Assembly (NCBI GenBank): GCA_022495005.1
Contig: JAGYXB010001414.1
Span: forward strand, 1,054,001-1,118,000
Direction: 5' to 3'
DNA length: 64,000 nucleotides
Source of the DNA: Rhyacophila brunnea
Lineage: Eukaryota > Arthropoda > Insecta > Trichoptera > Rhyacophilidae
The notes beneath the pieces are model-generated. The model made no database searches and was not told the origin of the DNA. It saw only the letters and a program-made list of their open reading frames with translations. Below, one piece after another: positions 34,401-43,439 of this stretch. The translations under genes were made by a program, and so were the position numbers. Numbering within the stretch: position 1 is the stretch's first letter; each line of letters begins with the position of its first letter.

Positions 34401-36031
34401 TCAATTTTTTCTGGGCGAACTCAGTGTGGTTTTGCAGTATGTATTACTGTAGCTTGTAGCATGAACTATACATAGGATGTTTAGAATTGTGGATAAGGAG
34501 AGAATAAAATTATAGACTCTCATACCGTGGATCGAATAAAAAGTTTATTTTGTATTATTAAGATGTAAAAGTGAACAAAATTAATTTTGCATTATGACAG
34601 GTCAGTCAATAATTAAACCTTTTAAATTCTAATCTAATACTTTACCGATCCATGACAACTGAGTATTTAGTGCTTTATTGATTAGCGACTCAAAATCATT
34701 TTGTTTTAATATTTAAACCTTTTCAGGATGAAAGTAAAAGAGAATATTTGTCGGAGAATTCGGTGTCACTTCCTGGACTGCAAGGGCCACCTGGTCCTGT
34801 TGGCTTTGAACCTGGAATGTTCAACCAATCAAACCCTGACACGCCTACCTCTTCAAAGGTGAATATCATAGATTCTCATTTTTGTATATCTCTTGATTCA
34901 ACTAACTGTATGAGCTGCAGTCAGTGTACAATTATTGTCTTTATCGTCAGAATCCAAGCCTCTTGATATATTTATGAGCTCATTTTCAGTTAGAAGTGGC
35001 GCATACTCCTCAGAACTTTCTGCTATCCATTCTTCTAAAACATTTTGCGTTAGCTGTGAGTTTTCAGTTGCCCTCTGAATCAATTCATCTAATGGAACTG
35101 AGTCTTACAGTTCCCAGTTTTCATCATCTTGATTTATGGAGGGCCACAGCTTTTTCCACGATTAACTATTGCTCGTCCCGGTAGGTTGTTCCATGCCTCA
35201 GCTACGTTAAATACGACGGCGGACAGCTGATATAGGCATGCGGCGGACTACTGAATTTGACATACGAATGCCGGCAAATTATAGAGCTTGATTTTGTGCT
35301 TTCAACTAGTAAAAATAACGGCGGATTATAGTAGTTGTCGAATAATCGAGCAGTGGATTACTGACAGAGTAGGTACTGTTCATTAAAATTCATAAAATCT
35401 ATTTATAGCGATTTCCACTAATTTTATGAATTCGATAAACTGAAAGAATTTTTACCTACCTATACAGAAACAATGTTGCAAAATTGCTACAAAAAACCTT
35501 TTTTCATGTTTTACTTTCTTGTGTCATACATTCTGTACCAATTTCGTAATTCGAATTTTTTTTCAATTTTCTGATTTTCAATTCAACGGGATTCTGTTCT
35601 CTCATCCTTATCCTTGAGAATGAAACCTGCATCGGCTTGGAACCTTCCATTCAGTCAATGGTATAAAGATCATTATCAAAGGATAATTCATAAACAAAAG
35701 ATATGAAAGTTATAAGATGCCCATAATTTAATATTTGTTTCAGTCGAAGAAGCGCAAGAAGGACAAAAAGAAACACAAGCATAAGCACAAACACAAGCAC
35801 AGCAGCAAAGACAGATCCTCATCCAAAGACAAAGAGCGAAGTCACAGCATCCCCAGGGACAAGGAGAGAGGAGACAAAATGCAGCAGCAGCAGCACCCTC
35901 TGGCGGCCAAAAGCCACCTCGACCAGTTCAAAATGAAAGAAGACACCCGAGACACGCTCAGCTCTTTCAGCTCCAGTCCAAGCCCCACTCCTGACATGCC
36001 GACTTCAGAATCTGCTACACATTTTAATTAG
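19478..36031 (+). CDS. TAF2: Transcription initiation factor TFIID subunit 2 (18 exons)
   Basis: Coding exons: 19478-19523, 19610-19662, 19795-19958, 20118-20334, 20446-20678, 21335-21512, 21615-21884, 22299-22439, 23290-23570, 25407-25646, 29494-29743, 30621-30783, 32623-32792, 32883-33096, 33211-33710, 34078-34329, 34727-34858, 35744-36031, together 1,263 residues, near the animal norm. TAF2 binds core-promoter DNA with TAF1 inside TFIID. Residues 1 to about 520 are the M1-aminopeptidase-like fold ([20 protein letters not shown]). The zinc motif HExxH is replaced by [10 protein letters not shown] at 333-342, so it is non-catalytic, as in known TAF2. HEAT-like repeats follow ([37 protein letters not shown]). 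The tail has a charged E/K/R helix, an acidic-proline exon and a [10 protein letters not shown] tract like vertebrate TAF2. All donors are GT except the first (RPFKL, then TAAGTAT). Identity is very secure; exon 1 is the weakest part. Confidence 0.95.
22440..23289. other. TAF2 intron 8, no element recognised
   Basis: Includes a 67-residue hydrophobic frame at 22902-23105 without recognisable family. The sequence around 22830-23160 is less AT-rich than its surroundings and could be an old insertion, but no ends were found. Confidence 0.4.
23571..24578. other. TAF2 intron 9, part before the hAT insertion
   Basis: AT-rich. The hydrophobic 142-residue frame at 24209-24637 runs into the inverted terminal repeat of the following hAT element and has no recognisable family, so it is not called. 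Confidence 0.45.
24579..25301. mobile_element. Non-autonomous hAT element in TAF2 intron 9
   Basis: Perfect 15-base inverted ends CAGGGATGGCGAACC / GGTTCGCCATCCCTG. They are flanked by GTTTAGAT (24571-24578) and GTTTAGAC (25302-25309), an 8-base target duplication with one change, as expected for hAT transposition. The 723-base interior has no transposase. GTGCC-rich subterminal phrases occur at both ends. Confidence 0.88.
25647..26805. other. TAF2 intron 10, first part
   Basis: AT-rich. A short perfect hairpin ACTCCGG-TCAG-CCGGAGT followed by a T run lies at about 25948-25975. No coding feature is recognised. Confidence 0.45.
26806..26878 (+). pseudogene. tRNA-like sequence (decayed tRNA gene or SINE head)
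   Basis: TAGCTTAGTTGGCAGAGC fits an A box/D arm with stem GCTT/GAGC. ATTGG/CCAGT can form a 5-bp anticodon stem with a 7-base loop CGTGAAT. GCAGG/CCTGC is a perfect T stem around TTTGTAT in place of TTCGAAT. The acceptor stem does not pair well and loop position 33 is G instead of T, so a working tRNA is unlikely. Internal Pol III promoter elements are recognisable. Confidence 0.55.
26937..28145 (+). mobile_element. mariner element, copy 1, 3' end lost
   Basis: The left end CGAGGGTGGGTCAATAAG at 26937 follows a TA at 26935-26936 and matches the terminal repeat of the second copy (63268). Coding homology with that copy continues to about 28145. There the sequence departs without reaching the expected right terminal repeat. 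It lies in TAF2 intron 10 in the same orientation as the gene. Confidence 0.88.
27111..28217 (+). CDS. mariner transposase (D,D34D), open frame
   Basis: An open frame cut-and-paste transposase. It is open from 27000, but the N-terminus consistent with the family begins at 27111 or 27126 ([18 protein letters not shown]). Two helix-turn-helix DNA-binding regions come first ([27 protein letters not shown]), then the linker WVPRLLT. The catalytic triad is D in [12 protein letters not shown] in FHQDNARVH, and D in [13 protein letters not shown] with exactly 34 residues between the last two. The final 22 residues, from about 28146, differ from copy 2 and read through flanking DNA. The protein could fold, but the element lacks a right end and should not move itself. 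Expression would depend on the TAF2 intron. Confidence 0.85.
   Translation: MEKWKMEKIEFRAVIKHFNIKGLTAKEIKNELDLVHGISAPSLATIYNWLNEFKRGRTSTKDEPRSGRPVEVTTPEMINKIHDMVLSDRRLKLSEIIEVTGISKGSVISILHDKLGMKKISARWVPRLLTVDNKRNRVVASKALLSLMQRNPDEFFRRFVTVDETWIHHYTPETKEQSKQWIAKGKPCPKKAKTVKSAGKVMATVFWDARGIIFVDYLEKGKTITGDYYASLLDQLKNEIEEKRPHLNRKKILFHQDNARVHTCLRSMAKIEELKFELVDHPPYSPDLAPSDFFLFPNLKKWLSGQRFFSNEEVIDRTNAYFEDLPKTYFSDGLKKIEKRLTKCIERFVPLGYHWMTAFVQRPSFRPF
28218..29493. other. TAF2 intron 10, part after mariner
   Basis: AT-rich, with no recognised gene or element. The 79-residue frame at 28791-29030 is low-complexity. Confidence 0.45.
29744..30620. other. TAF2 intron 11, nothing recognised
   Basis: Several short frames lie on both strands, none with family resemblance or splice support. 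Confidence 0.45.
31071..31223. mobile_element. 153-bp TA-flanked MITE
   Basis: The ends TTGTATGACAACATCTTTTT and the complement of AAGAAGATGTTGTCGTACAA are inverted over 27 bases with two mismatches. Both are flanked by TA (31069-31070 and 31224-31225), the target of Tc1/mariner-type transposases. The interior is non-coding and too short to encode anything. It sits in TAF2 intron 12. Confidence 0.85.
31224..32622. other. TAF2 intron 12, part after the small MITE
   Basis: No gene recognised. Short phrases AGAGGGCCTTTCA (about 31450) and AATGCCCCTCTA (about 31563) are weakly inverted and may be ends of a worn element. Confidence 0.4.
33840..33925. repeat. Partial copy of long-TIR MITE family C
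   Basis: Begins CAGTGGCGAAGGATGGAG and matches the outer roughly 85 bases of the element at 59666-60237, including GCACACTAAACTTTGT. The rest of the element is absent. It lies in TAF2 intron 15. Confidence 0.65.
34898..35180 (-). pseudogene. pogo/Tigger-like transposase C-terminal fragment
   Basis: On the - strand the sequence reads [14 protein letters not shown], a stop, then [20 protein letters not shown] and an acidic tail [20 protein letters not shown]. The KLWPS motif followed by an acidic C-terminus is typical of pogo/jerky-type transposases. No DDE core is present, and it lies antisense in TAF2 intron 17. The assignment rests on remembered family features, hence moderate confidence. 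Confidence 0.5.
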
Positions 36032-36386
36032 AACCCTCTAAGATATCAATGTTTCTAATTATTTAGATTTTAGAATGTCATCATCTTCAGTGTCGCAAAA
36101 CTATGTCAACAAGAATTGTTCAATGACGAAGTTAAATGTTTTTCAAATTGCTCTCCTGTAAAGTTGCAAATATTGTCAACAACTCCCTTTGGTTTAACAA
36201 TATTGATATGCACAATATATCTGTACGTATATGACTAATATCTAAAATGTATAAAAATTTTATAACACGTCATGAATCCACCCGAGTTCGTACTCATACA
36301 ATTGACTTATGAGAATCTATAAATACAGTTAAATCAAGGGCCTCTATAGTAAGGCCACACTTCAAAATATGGCTTATACTTTAAAT
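36032..36386 (+). other. TAF2 3' untranslated region and flank
   Basis: No AATAAA hexamer occurs between the TAF2 stop and the hAT element. Weaker TATAAA-like hexamers lie near 36250 and 36320. The gene's polyadenylation site is therefore uncertain and could lie inside the element. Confidence 0.4.
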
Positions 36387-36473
36387 CAGTGCTCCGCAAC
36401 CGGTGTGCCGCAAGACGATGCTAGGTGTGCCGCGGTGCATTGCTTCAAAAAAAAAATGCAAATTATTTTGCAT

Positions 36474-37167
36474 ATTATACAATACTTACTTAATAGCCAA
36501 ATTTGCGTACATAGCTGGTAATATATTTGAGCACCTGAATGAACTTAATAAAACAATGCAATGTCAGAATGAGAATATATTGACATGCTCTGATAAATTA
36601 GAAGGATTCACAAATAAACTCGAAATTTGGCGGAAGGAGCTACGAGAAGGATCTCTAAAAATGTACCAAAGGACCTTAACAGACCACCATTGAAAACAAG
36701 CAATGAATTTTGGATCCGGTTCAAAAACATTTAACTTTGCTGCAAAAGAAATTTCATCATTACTTTCATACAATCAATACGGAGCAATACGACTAGATTC
36801 GAAATCCTTTTGCAACCAATGCTGAAAATTCTGTAGAAGCGCTTTCCCTATGCATTCGATAGAAATTTGTTGATTGAGTAACGACGGGATGCAAAAAATG
36901 AACTTCGCCGGTGTTCCATTGACTATTTTCTGGATTTCGATTAATAAAGAATATCCTCGGATTTCCTACAAGGCTATCGCAGTTCAACTCCCATTTTATA
37001 TGACATATTTAAGTGAGCAAAGTTTTTTAACTCAAGTTATAATTAAAAATGATAAGCAGTCGTGCTTGAAGGGTCTTGACCAAGAACTTCGGTTTGCTCT
37101 TTTAAATATCAAGCCAAAATATATAAAATGTTTACGTTCATTGAAACAAGCGCAGGTATCACATTAA
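36474..37167 (+). pseudogene. hAT transposase remnant (ZBED/SCAND3-like)
   Basis: Three segments are in different frames. The first is IFEHLNELNKTMQCQNENIL followed by KLEIWRKELREGSLKMYQ. Then LDPVQKHLTLLQKKFHHYFH and IRNPFATNA come near 36710-36820. The C-terminal dimerisation region FWISINKEYPRISYKAIAVQ and LPFYMTYLSEQSF ends in LRSLKQAQVSH. The N-terminal BED finger and the first catalytic aspartate are missing. The family is domesticated elsewhere in animals, but this copy is clearly broken. Confidence 0.82.
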
Positions 37168-37309
37168 TTAGTTATTATGTATAGTGATAATACAAAAACA
37201 TGGAAATATGTACATTCTTCCTCATGTGTTATGTATATTCAATTATATTATTTATCAAATAAAAAAACATAAATCAATGTAATTTTGGTGCAATCATTCT
37301 TGGAGGGCA

Positions 37310-37479
37310 AATTTACAAATTTGCTCTAATAGTAAAAAAAAAGTTGCCTATACTATTGTACTGCGTTGGTGTTAATATTGTTGCTACTAATATGAGACTG
37401 TCTTTAACTTCAGCGATAGGTAGTGGGGCTCACCAAAGATCCTGGCCTGGGCACGCGCTTCAGGATATGGGGTCCATGT
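37310..37479. repeat. MITE family A, partial copy 3, nested in hAT
   Basis: Shares ACAAATTTGCTCTAATAG, a run of A, and AGCGATAGGTAG...CCAAAGATCCT with copy 1, and ends GGGGTCCATG, a decayed right end. It lies entirely within the hAT element at 36387-37571. Confidence 0.65.
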
Positions 37480-37877
37480 TTTGGTGTATAAATTATTTTA
37501 CGTGTGGTGTGCCACGGAATTCTGGGAAGACCTTTGGTGTGCCATTGGTGAGAAAAGGTTGCGGAGCACTGCTTTAAATGATGCAACAGAATAAACTTTT
37601 TGAAATTGATGATTATTTCCTCATCAACTGCAAACACTTGATCACATTGCATTTCGTCATTGTGCCTTCAAAACCAGTTATGTACTTTTTACAAAACTAT
37701 ACAGTAGGACAAAAAACATCACGAATTTTAATGACTGCGCCCTAGATCATGGAAATATTTTCTTTAAAACAGTTCTACAATATATATTCGGAAGTGTTTC
37801 AAAAAACATTTCCTTGTAGTATGAGGATGTAGTCTTTAAAATTCACAATGTTTATGCTTCTCCCAAATAATTTTTGG

Positions 37878-38063
37878 GAGACCTGGGTCTGACGAGTACA
37901 CATATTGTTTTTCAATTTGTGTATGACTCGGAGTATGGACCTAATAGATTGAGCAAGTGGCTGACATTCATTTCTCGTAAAAACAAAATCTGTTAATACA
38001 AACCTTCACTCTGTGGAGGCCCATATGATCCTATTAGGATCGGACATAGTCGAAGAAGAAGAA
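37878..38063 (+). mobile_element. SINE family S, copy 1
   Basis: Same orientation as the fuller copy at 61770-61993. Shared blocks include TACACATATT, ATGACTCGGAGTAT/ATGAGTCAGAGTAT, AACAAAATCTGTTAATACAA and GAGGCCCATATGATC. It ends GATCGGACATAGTCGAAGAA with a GAA-repeat tail. The tRNA-like head is missing. Confidence 0.7.
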
Positions 38064-39535
38064 ATAATTTTGCAAATAATAAGTAGTTGGTTTTGAAGTC
38101 GCAATGACGTTTTCATATATAAACAATAGTTCGCACAATGGTTGGATCCCTCAAATTCATGTAGCGGCATAAGCATGGAATATCTTGAGTTCAAATGATA
38201 CAAAAAAAATATAAAACATAATAATACTACATATCTAAAATTTGGTAAAATTACTACAATGAAATATGTATGCCAAGTAAACATTATTATCTTTGAAATA
38301 TATGGTTACATGTATATATTATCAATAATAATAGTATAAGTACATCTTTTGTTACTGATTATCTTTACGAGTTCAAAGATTTGTACAGACATTATTTTTC
38401 TTATCAATTCCAATAGTTTGACATATGAAATTAAACATAATAAATTAATACCTATTATTAATAGTATGCATGAAGTTTTATTTTATTTCACCCATATCCT
38501 TACACAGACTCCACAGTGATAATCATAATCTCAATTATCAGGACCAAATGGAGATTTGAAAAGAATTGAGAATCTGACACTTACTAACCGTCTTTTCAAA
38601 ATTTGGTTCCATTTTTCCAATGTTGACACCATTACATAATTTCAACTCTACTGCCATGTAGCAACAGTCCTTTAAGAGGGAGCTCAAGAGAAGTAGATTG
38701 AAGTATAATCTAGTATAAAAAGGATCTCGGCGTTGTAAGGACGTTAATTTAACCCTTTGGCTGCTACGATGTTGTGCAAAATCCGGTTGAGGATTGCTAC
38801 CAATAATTGTTGATAAATTAAAGTATTGTATTATTTTTAGACACCTTACCACTCTAATTGATTCTGTGAAATCGGAATATTATGAAAACACGTTTCGTAA
38901 TTAATTTATCGTTTTGAATAGATAACGAGGCAAGTAATTGACATATCTCTTTCTCGCTCTCTCATACGGGCGATCGCGAGAGCGAGCGAAATGCACGATC
39001 CGCGCACAGAGTTTTGATTTTTATCAGTTATTGGAAACAATCGGTTATGCCACACGAGGGATAATACAAAGTTGTGGAATTAGGAAACTACCCAGCTGAA
39101 AAGAAAAATTTTGCATGGTGGCCTCGTTAAAAGATCGCGTACAATATGCGTGATTTGTGAAAAAGGTCTTCATGGTGTTTGTTTATTGGAACTGGGTAGG
39201 TTTTGAACTTATAACTATTGTATTTTTTTCATGGCATCACCTTTTTTACAATAAAAACAATTTTCTGCCCCCACATCCTGAAGCGGGAACATCTACCTAT
39301 GGCTAAGGATAAGAGCAGTGTGATGCTCGACAGTAGCGTTTTCCAAATTCTGCATGTGAATTATCATTTAAGTACTTATATCAATCACATTAAATTGTAT
39401 CGCACAACCACATATTTAAAAAAATAATAGAATGAAAGTAAAATAGCTGACTTTTTACTATTAGACCAAATTTGTGATGTGTCTATCTCACGCCATGCTG
39501 CTGACAGTACACAATATTATAGTGCAAGGTGCAAG
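38064..39535. other. Intergenic DNA, nothing recognised
   Basis: Contains an inverted TCGCTCTC/GAGAGCGA pair near 38950-38992 of unknown meaning. The frame at 38538-38852 (-) has no family. Confidence 0.45.
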
Positions 39536-39670
39536 ATTGCATGCAAGGATTAAAAAAGTTCAGAGGTTTCTGAATTTTCATGCGATAGTTGGAACTTGCA
39601 GTAGAACAATAGTGGCGAACCTGCCGGAAAAAATATAAACTATGCCGTGCAGAGCATTTAGACTTTTATC
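39536..39670. repeat. Unclassified repeat family X, copy 2
   Basis: Matches 11637-11815 in the same orientation across GATTGCATGCA, TTTCTGAATTTTCA, GCAGTAGAACAATAGTGGCG and CCGTGCAGA. Boundaries are approximate. Confidence 0.6.
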
Positions 39671-40228
39671 AATTTTTACAAGCTATCAAATAGCACCATA
39701 CAATGACAACAACGTGTTTTGCTTATACTTGAAGAATGAGATTGGCGAGACAGTTACGTATAAACAGTTATTAACGCGATAGTTAATTTACACACTATTG
39801 GTGGCAGTAAATCCATGAACATGTACAGGCGCTATAATTATGACAGTCATAACATTTTTTTAACAAATTAAAAATATTTAGGTAAGGTGAGTTAGGGTAA
39901 GTGCGGCATATAAATTGACTAGATGAACTTTAAGTTGATTTTAATTTTTTTTAATTTATTTATTAAGGAAAACAAACAGTTACATATTGATTACAGAAAT
40001 TTAAAATATAATAATAAAAAGTTATTGCAACCAGCAAAGTTTCCGTATATACATTATAATACTTATAGTTAAGCCTAACAAGATAGAGAGTACGAATAAC
40101 ATAAATATAAAGAAATTATATAAGAAGATTACATGAGAAAAATGAGGAGAATAATGAATAGGTAATTAAATGATATACAAAAGAAAAATAAAAAAGTTAC
40201 ATAAAAAATAAAAGAATATATATCTGTA
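39671..40228. other. AT-rich DNA, nothing recognised
   Basis: Very A-rich between 39920 and 40220, with no gene. It may belong to the flank of the following TIR element. Confidence 0.45.
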
Positions 40229-40511
40229 CATTAGAGGATAAACCACGGAAGTCCAGTTTTTACCGTTTCTGAGTTAAATATGCAGAAAATTTTCTTTTAT
40301 TGCATTACACAAATGAATAAAACACTGAAGTCCATAAGTAGTAAATTAACCGATATAGCTAATTAAAAAATCACTGAAGTCCAATTCACTTTAGTGCATA
40401 AATAACGGGTGTCCTTTTTACGATGTTTATGTTCTAAGAAAAATGTTAATAAACCATTATAATAATTCCATAAACACGGAAGTCCAACAAACTTTAGGTA
40501 GGTACGTATTA

Positions 40512-41137
40512 TCTATACTATAATTTTCGTTTTTCTTTTTAAAAATCCACACGCGCAGTGGGATTTCGACAAAATTTGGACAGTAGACGGGGGCTGACAA
40601 GCCAGAGTGCTGGTCGGGGTCTCAAATTTCAGATGTAGCCCGTTGTAACCCGGGGACTGTTTTACGGTTATTGCGGAAAAAAAGTCGCCGCGTACAAGGT
40701 CTTGAAACGCGGAAGTTAATGCTGCAACCCCCATTTTTTATTGAAAATGTCGCTAGAATGTGTACATTTAAAAAATACTGGCGTTTATTTCAGCTTGATC
40801 GGAGGTCAAATGGCAAAGTTAGATTAAAAAAACTAATAACCGCCAGGTTGGCGCGGGCGACGTGTTACGCGTAGATCGGAATGCTTTACTCACGGACAAT
40901 GTACGTAGTGGCATAAGAGCCGGAGTGCGTGGTCGGGGTCTCGAATGTCAGTTTTAACCCGTTGCACCCCGGGGACAGTTTTATAATAATAAATAGAATT
41001 TGTAGAACTTTTTTAGATATTTAAATGCAATAAATGTACAAAAAAATTAAAATCTAAAATATTATATTTTTTACTTTTTTATATTCAATTCCTTGCACTC
41101 TACGTAACTCCCGGGTAGCGCCGGGTGATGCAGCTAG
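40512..41137 (+). mobile_element. Non-autonomous Helitron
   Basis: Starts A|TCTATACTATAATTTTCG and ends ...GGTGATGCAGCTAG|T, obeying the 5'-TC and 3'-CTAG rule with insertion between A and T. A 3' hairpin CCCGG-GTAGCG-CCGGG lies about 10 bases before the end. Internally two diverged copies of a roughly 75-base unit lie at about 40594-40675 and 40908-40985, sharing GGTCGGGGTCTC and CCCGGGGAC. No coding capacity. Confidence 0.82.
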
Positions 41138-41454
41138 TTATACATAAACAAGTATTACAAAAATGTTTGATTTATTCTCCAAAGAATATTACCACATGAA
41201 TGAACCCAAAATTGTGGCTCTATCGCCATATACCTATTCAAAATGGATTTTCAATTAAATAAAATAAAAATTTAATTCGGGTTTGATTTGCCAAGCAATG
41301 ATACCTGTGACGCCTGCGATAGCCTTAAGATGAGTCTTAAAGATGTCAATATTTCTTTTGAATAAAAAGACACCTTTTGGAAGACCACATACAGGAAGCA
41401 GCTGCAATTAAATAATATTGATAAAACTCTTGCAAGAGAAAAAATTACCAGTAT

Positions 41455-42070
41455 GAAAGTAATAATGGTTGACTTTGAGAAGTGTTTACCTACTCCATAT
41501 AGTTTCCATCTGAGAAAATTGTGGACTCTGAATTTTACAATTTACGATGATGCAAGTGGTGAGTGAGACACAACACTGATGTGGATGAAATAAAAAGTGG
41601 ATGGGGTGGCAATAAAATCGGCTGCTGCTTGATGAAATGGGCATCTAGCAATGTTTTAGCAAATATTGAAGAGTTGACGATTTGGTATGATAATTAATTG
41701 CCCTGGCCAAAATAAGAATATCATGATTGTTTTTCATATACTTACCTGGTTTCTGAAAACCATTCCTACGCTGAAAATCATAAATCACAAATTCCTATTA
41801 CGAGGCCATACACACATGGAGATAGACACTGACCACTCTATAACATAACGTCAAAAAATATGCTGAACGGTATGCAGATTGTTACTCCATGGGATTGGGT
41901 TCAATTTGTAGGGACATGTAAAAAAAACAAGCCTTTTAAAGTTATTAACATGGAGTTAAATTATACAAACAATTATTGCTCTTTGTATGCATCATCTTCA
42001 GCTCCTTTTGTGGCTCGAAAAAAGAATATTGATGGCACACATTTTTTTCTTTCTTTTTTACTTATATCTT
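41455..42070 (+). pseudogene. Decayed transposase-like protein, CPGQNKN family
   Basis: Fragments in shifting frames: VDFEKCLPTPYSFHLRKLWT, LNFTIYDDASGE followed by a stop, MKWASSNVLANIEELTIW, NCPGQNKNIMIVF, and HKFLLRGHTHMEIDTDHS, then WDWVQFVGTCKKNKPFKV. These match, from memory, a repetitive insect protein family annotated only as uncharacterised (DUF7869-like), thought to be transposon-derived. At least four stops or shifts are present. Its place inside a TIR element supports a transposase origin, but the catalytic residues are not known to me. Confidence 0.55.
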
Positions 42071-42079
42071 AAGATGACG

Positions 42080-42360
42080 CTGGTTATCTACGTTATAGGC
42101 GAAGTTCTCCGATGAAGATTTCCAAACTGTGGACATCCGACTTTCTCGCTCGCCGTAAAACGCCGCAAAATTTTTAAAAGCTGACAAATTTTCGAAACTT
42201 TAGAAGCTCTTCCCTTTCAACCGACATAATATGGGGACACTCCCAGAGGATATGATCGGCATCCTGCAATTCGGCACATAAGCAAGTCGGAGATTCTATT
42301 AGGCCAAGAGCTTCGAGGCAAAACCACCGTGTCCGGTTAAGATCTGCAAACTATGAAACA
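42080..42360 (-). pseudogene. LINE ORF2 C-terminal fragment, nested
   Basis: On the - strand LNRTRWFCLEALGLIESPT continues into CLCAELQDADHILWECPHI, the cysteine/histidine motif (C-x-C-x7-H-x4-C) that closes ORF2 of R1/I/jockey-type LINEs. One shift near the start separates it from LTGHGGFAS. No tail is visible, and it lies inside the TIR element. Confidence 0.65.
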
Positions 42361-42922
42361 ATGGATATCTCCAGAATTTCAAGAATTTTATGATAGAATT
42401 CCATATAATTCCTCATCAACTGATGTCCCGGAGAATGACCAGGAATAATTCTCATTACGTCGATTTTTTTCTAGAGCAATAATAAATTTCAAATAATCTT
42501 GTACTTATGTAAATTAAAAAATATATAATTCCTTTTCATATTTAGACTTACTGAAATATTTTGTGTATTTATAATAAAATAATTATTAATAATATGATAC
42601 ACAGGAAATAAAAATAATTTATTCCTACCTATATGGACTTCCGTGTATTATCTATAGGTGAAGTATTGCTTAGTGGTACTTCTACATTATATGTTAGAAC
42701 ATAAAACACGGAGGTCCATTAATTTATTAATTCTAAATAATTTGGTATTTCTATCTATACTATGGTCAAAAATAAATTTAATTATCAATAATACCGTTTA
42801 CAGGCCCTAATTACTATAGTTCTTTAGAAAGTTATAGAGTTTCAAACATTTAACCTACACTAAAATCACTATCCTGAACAAAAGTCCAAACGTGACTTCC
42901 GTGGTTCATTCTCTAACGTATT

Positions 42923-43439
42923 GATATATATATGTAAAAGTAAATACATTATATATCTATTTATACAAAATTTTGGAGATGGCATGTTTAAATGAAACAG
43001 GTGAATTATTAAAAGGATCAACGGTGGAGAAATACATATTATAATTTAAACAAGAGCGCCGAAAAAAAGAGTTTTGTGCATAATTAGAACCGCTACGACT
43101 GATATGGTACAAAGTTTGGTTTCGCGTAAATCTTGATGGACAATGGAAACCCACCATTTCATATGATAAAAAAGTATGCAGATAATGCACAGTTCAATAG
43201 TGCCATTTTATTAAGGGCGGAAAATAAAGGATGTAAATAGATACAATTATCAAAGTTACCTTGTAGAAAAAATTTAAGTATTCATACTCATAACTTGATT
43301 ATAATGCTGTGAATGTCAAAAGTTCAAAGATTGTTTTTATTTCTTTCATCGGTTTAAGATGGCAACAAAAAATCGAACACTCTTTGATATTCTTTGAAGA
43401 TTATGCAGCGCTCCGGTTCGTAGAATTGTCCATTTCGAG
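42923..43439. other. Intergenic DNA, nothing recognised
   Basis: AT-rich, with no supported feature. The 77-residue frame at 42957-43190 (-) is without family. Confidence 0.45.

Larger units (their letters stand above)
36387..37571 (+). mobile_element. hAT element with perfect 8-bp target duplication
   Basis: Inverted ends CAGTGCTCCGCAACC and GGTTGCGGAGCACTG are flanked on both sides by CTTTAAAT (36379-36386 and 37572-37579). The 1,185-base interior contains remains of a hAT transposase and a nested fragment of MITE family A. The perfect target duplication argues for comparatively recent insertion. Confidence 0.93.
40229..42922 (+). mobile_element. TIR element with CACGGAAGTCC subterminal repeats
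   Basis: The left end (from about 40229, ...TTAGAGGATAAACCACGG) and the right end (to about 42922, complement TTAGAGAATGAACCACGG) are inverted, with flanking ATATATATC phrases also matching. CACKGAAGTCC motifs recur inside the left end at 40243, 40323, 40372 and 40475. At the right end they occur at 42635 (reversed), 42716 (forward, CACGGAGGTCC) and 42893 (reversed). The interior carries a decayed transposase-like protein, a nested Helitron (40512-41137) and a LINE fragment. Exact termini and target duplication are not resolved. Confidence 0.65.
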
